Source of the DNA: Proteiniborus ethanoligenes
GTDB lineage: Bacteria > Bacillota > Clostridia > Tissierellales > Proteiniboraceae
Assembly (NCBI RefSeq): GCF_900107485.1
Contig: NZ_FNQE01000003.1
Location: forward strand, 62,001 to 126,000
Length of the DNA stretch: 64,000 nt
Direction of reading: 5' to 3'
This document shows, in pieces, positions 62,004 to 64,000 of this stretch; positions within the stretch are counted from its first letter, which is position 1, and each line of letters begins with the position of its first letter. A program made the translations under genes and the position numbers. A model generated the notes under the pieces. The model was not told where the DNA came from. It searched no databases and saw only the letters and a list, made by a program, of their open reading frames with translations.

Positions 62004-63443
62004 CTATTTAGTTGTTTCATATTCTCTTTCTAGCATTAGCTTTACTAGTTCCGTTTTACTTTGTATATTAAGCTTAGAATATATGTTTTTAATATGAGTT
62101 TTCACTGTGTTTTCACTTAAATATAACTCATCTGCAATCATTTTATAAGTTCTTCCCTTTAATAATAATGAGGCAATTTCACTTTCACGTCCAGTCAACA
62201 GACTATTTTCAACAAAGCTTCCTATTATTTTTTTCCTCTCATTAGATGACATTTGAGATAGTTCCGATAAAAACACATGGTTTTTCAGCAACACAGAAAG
62301 CCTTTTGTTAAGCAGTGGAAGCATGATTAAGATAGTAAACACTACTACCAGAGCAATAATAGATGAATTATAATTATGTGGGTCACTAGAAATAGTTATA
62401 CTTCCAACAATTCCTCCAAAAAGGACTCCTAACACATTAAAAGATAATCCTATGCCTAGAATTTTTGCTGGGTTGTTGCTGTAATCAAGCATTTCTCCTA
62501 GTATGCTCCACCAAAAAAGATCATATACACCACAGGCTCCTAGCATAAGAGTATTTACTATTAAATAGCTGCCAGCAGAACGGTCCAATGTCATAAAAGA
62601 CAGAAAAGCAAAACCTATCATTGCAATGGCAACATATAATATATAAGCACGATTAAATTTTGGAGATAGATTTTTCATAACACTTAAGGCGATAATATAT
62701 GGAACAGCCCAATACCAGCTCACAAGTCCCTTGTGATGTGCAAAGGATGGATTAATGACCTGATACATGAGCCCTGAATTAATAGTAATAATTACAATAA
62801 ACAAGCACAAAAATATAAGAGGTTTCGTCGGATTTAATAGTTTCGGTGCTTCTGTAGAAGAATCTTTATTATATGTTCTATAATCAGATGGTAATTTTAA
62901 AGCAAATAAAAAAGCTCCCATAAGCATAGCAATAGATACAAAAAGGCCTATGTAAGGAGATATATTTATGGCTATCATGTTAATTATTATCATCAAAACA
63001 TTTGAATAAATCAATACATCGGCGGCTGTTTTAATTCGTTCATTAGATGGAGTGTAGGCTTTAAAATAGAATCCCCAGCTTCCTACAGAAATACCTGAAA
63101 GAAAGGAAGTACATATCAAAGAAACATACCATGTTATCGAAAAGGAAAAGAAGAATATTGTGCTTCCTAATATACAGCTCAAAATTGAAAATATCATTAT
63201 TTTTTTTACTGTTTTTATGTTTTTGACAAAAAATCCACAGGAAAGTAATCCAAGGAAATGAGAAGCAATTGTAAAAAATATTAAACCTTGAGGATCAATA
63301 TTATGTAAATTGGCAATAGCATATAACACCTGTCCTTCAAAAGGAAGAGCTAGTAACCATGAAAAGTACAATGAAAAAACTATAATCGAAGCTTTGCGAT
63401 GATTTGCTGACATGTTAGTGTTGTTATTCCATTGACTTAACAC
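62004..63443 (-). CDS. MFS-fold membrane protein fused to LuxR-type DNA-binding domain
   Basis: The 479-residue protein has twelve hydrophobic helices of MFS type (about residues 15-395) and a C-terminal LuxR/FixJ helix-turn-helix (about 412-472): LTGRESEIASLLLKGRTYKMIADELYLSENTVKTHIKNIYSKL in parts. The DNA-binding domain is cytoplasmic and fused to the membrane, so it can act as a one-step membrane sensor-regulator. MFS-LuxR fusions are best known from Eggerthella-like actinobacteria and some Clostridia, beside catabolic enzymes. Here it diverges from aspA, so C4-acid or aspartate sensing is plausible. The GTG start has AGGAGGAG upstream. Confidence 0.88.
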   Translation of the reverse strand: MLSQWNNNTNMSANHRKASIIVFSLYFSWLLALPFEGQVLYAIANLHNIDPQGLIFFTIASHFLGLLSCGFFVKNIKTVKKIMIFSILSCILGSTIFFFSFSITWYVSLICTSFLSGISVGSWGFYFKAYTPSNERIKTAADVLIYSNVLMIIINMIAINISPYIGLFVSIAMLMGAFLFALKLPSDYRTYNKDSSTEAPKLLNPTKPLIFLCLFIVIITINSGLMYQVINPSFAHHKGLVSWYWAVPYIIALSVMKNLSPKFNRAYILYVAIAMIGFAFLSFMTLDRSAGSYLIVNTLMLGACGVYDLFWWSILGEMLDYSNNPAKILGIGLSFNVLGVLFGGIVGSITISSDPHNYNSSIIALVVVFTILIMLPLLNKRLSVLLKNHVFLSELSQMSSNERKKIIGSFVENSLLTGRESEIASLLLKGRTYKMIADELYLSENTVKTHIKNIYSKLNIQSKTELVKLMLEREYETTK

Positions 63444-63790
63444 TATTATCTCCTCCTATAAGCCTGTCTATTAAAGTATACCTATTTATTAAATTATATC
63501 ATAAATTAATTTAATAATAACTTACTTGTAAGTATAAAAAAATTAAAATTATTCCAGAAATTTTTATAGACCTTATGTTAATAATAATTAATTTGTTAAA
63601 TATTATTTACAATTCAGAATATTGAGGATACCCTGCATAAAACCAACTGTTTGACAATAATATAACAAACATATTGACTAATATCCTATTGATTATATTA
63701 CATAAAAGGACTATAATGTTGCTGGTGAAGTTTATATATTAAAAGTACTTACATGTTTCGATAAATTATATTCCTTAGGAGGAAAGATAT
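63444..63790. promoter_or_regulatory. Divergent promoter region of the MFS-LuxR gene and aspA
   Basis: For aspA, TTGATT (63689-63694), a 17-base spacer and TATAAT (63712-63717) form a good promoter with a leader of about 65 bases. For the regulator, a TATAAT (minus strand, near 63498-63503) lies downstream of a weak -35. That weak box abuts the palindrome ACTTAC-TT-GTAAGT (63520-63533), a candidate operator for LuxR-type binding. A TTGACA at 63651 has no -10 partner. No other gene is seen in these 347 bases. Confidence 0.6.
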
Positions 63791-64000
63791 ATGGAAAACA
63801 TTAAAAATAATACTCTCTTTAGAGAAGAAAGTGATTCAATAGGCTCAAAGAAGGTTCCTGTAGAAGCATACTATGGTGTACAAACCTTAAGAGCTGCAGA
63901 AAATTTTAAGATAACAGGCTTCAGAATGCATAAAGAGTTTATCAATAGTCTTGCTCTAGTCAAGAAAGCATCTGCTATTACAAACAGAGAGGTTGAGCTT
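63791..64000 (+). CDS. aspA: Aspartate ammonia-lyase (5' part only, cut by window edge)
   Basis: AspA splits aspartate into fumarate and ammonia. The first 70 residues are visible and match the family: FREESDSIGSKKVPVEAYYG and VQTLRAAENFKITGF, typical of the N-terminal domain of the fumarase II/aspartase superfamily (with the VQTLRA segment favouring aspartase over fumarase). The ATG follows AGGAGGAAAG. The gene runs off the window end. It is divergent from the MFS-LuxR regulator and would feed fumarate to the hydratase-malic enzyme operon at 50315-52919. Confidence 0.88.
   Translation, partial: MENIKNNTLFREESDSIGSKKVPVEAYYGVQTLRAAENFKITGFRMHKEFINSLALVKKASAITNREVEL

Noticed and set aside
63651-63680. 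TTGACA at 63651 as the aspA promoter
   Set aside because: No -10 hexamer lies 16-18 bases downstream; the TTGATT/TATAAT pair at 63689-63717 is better.

Overview
The window comes from a low-GC, endospore-forming, amino-acid-fermenting member of the Clostridia. The evidence is the AT-rich sequence, strong GGAGG-type ribosome binding sites with frequent GTG/TTG starts, spore genes (SpoVB family, gerQ-cwlJ, a SleB-type hydrolase), and a complete glutamate mutase/methylaspartate operon. The species cannot be named from the sequence.

Layout. Positions 1-8954 (minus strand) hold one fermentation operon: glmS-glmL-glmE-mal-citD-citE-citF-citC-citX and the first codons of a probable citG. It takes glutamate to methylaspartate and mesaconate, then splits citramalate with a citrate-lyase-type enzyme. 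The operon has no mesaconate hydratase. A two-subunit class I fumarase-type hydratase (52077-52919 and 51512-52048) sits about 43 kb away with an NAD-type malic enzyme (50315-51490). The window ends in the start of aspA (63791). Together these genes could carry aspartate -> fumarate -> malate -> pyruvate, and possibly mesaconate -> citramalate.

Positions 9601-30807 are mixed housekeeping and cell-envelope genes: a SpoVB-family flippase, an Lrp-type regulator plus aminotransferase under a T-box leader, a soluble chemoreceptor with a CZB zinc domain, a 6S RNA, an FtsH protease, NAD kinase, a pseudouridine synthase, an O-antigen-ligase-like protein, PepF, a signal-less phospholipase-C-like protein, gerQ-cwlJ, an FHA-RodA-PBP cassette and a PspC/LiaF-like pair.

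Positions 30987-38246 carry the strangest gene set. A 1638-residue protein joins an HD domain, a long helical region, an NMN-adenylyltransferase-like nucleotidyltransferase, a possible GNAT-like segment and a type I phosphoribosyltransferase-like domain. It is followed by an LDH/MDH-fold dehydrogenase-like protein and a flavodoxin-fold protein with an iron-sulfur-flavoprotein-like cysteine cluster. I do not recognise a described pathway for this trio.

Positions 38276-52919 include a small alarmone synthetase, xpt, a cysteine-desulfidase-family protein, asd, an M16 peptidase, Bcp, an M15-like peptidase, an ABC-2 transporter behind a ykkC-family riboswitch, a cell-wall hydrolase behind a ydaO-type c-di-AMP riboswitch, exoA, malic enzyme and the hydratase pair.

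Positions 53145-61829 form a second unusual locus. Two large exported paralogues (997 and 907 residues), each with a central Gly/Ala-rich hydrophobic segment, are interleaved with zinc-ribbon and DUF3592-like membrane proteins. The window closes with a 12-helix MFS protein fused to a LuxR-type DNA-binding domain, divergent from aspA. No tRNA, rRNA, CRISPR array, insertion sequence or prophage was seen.
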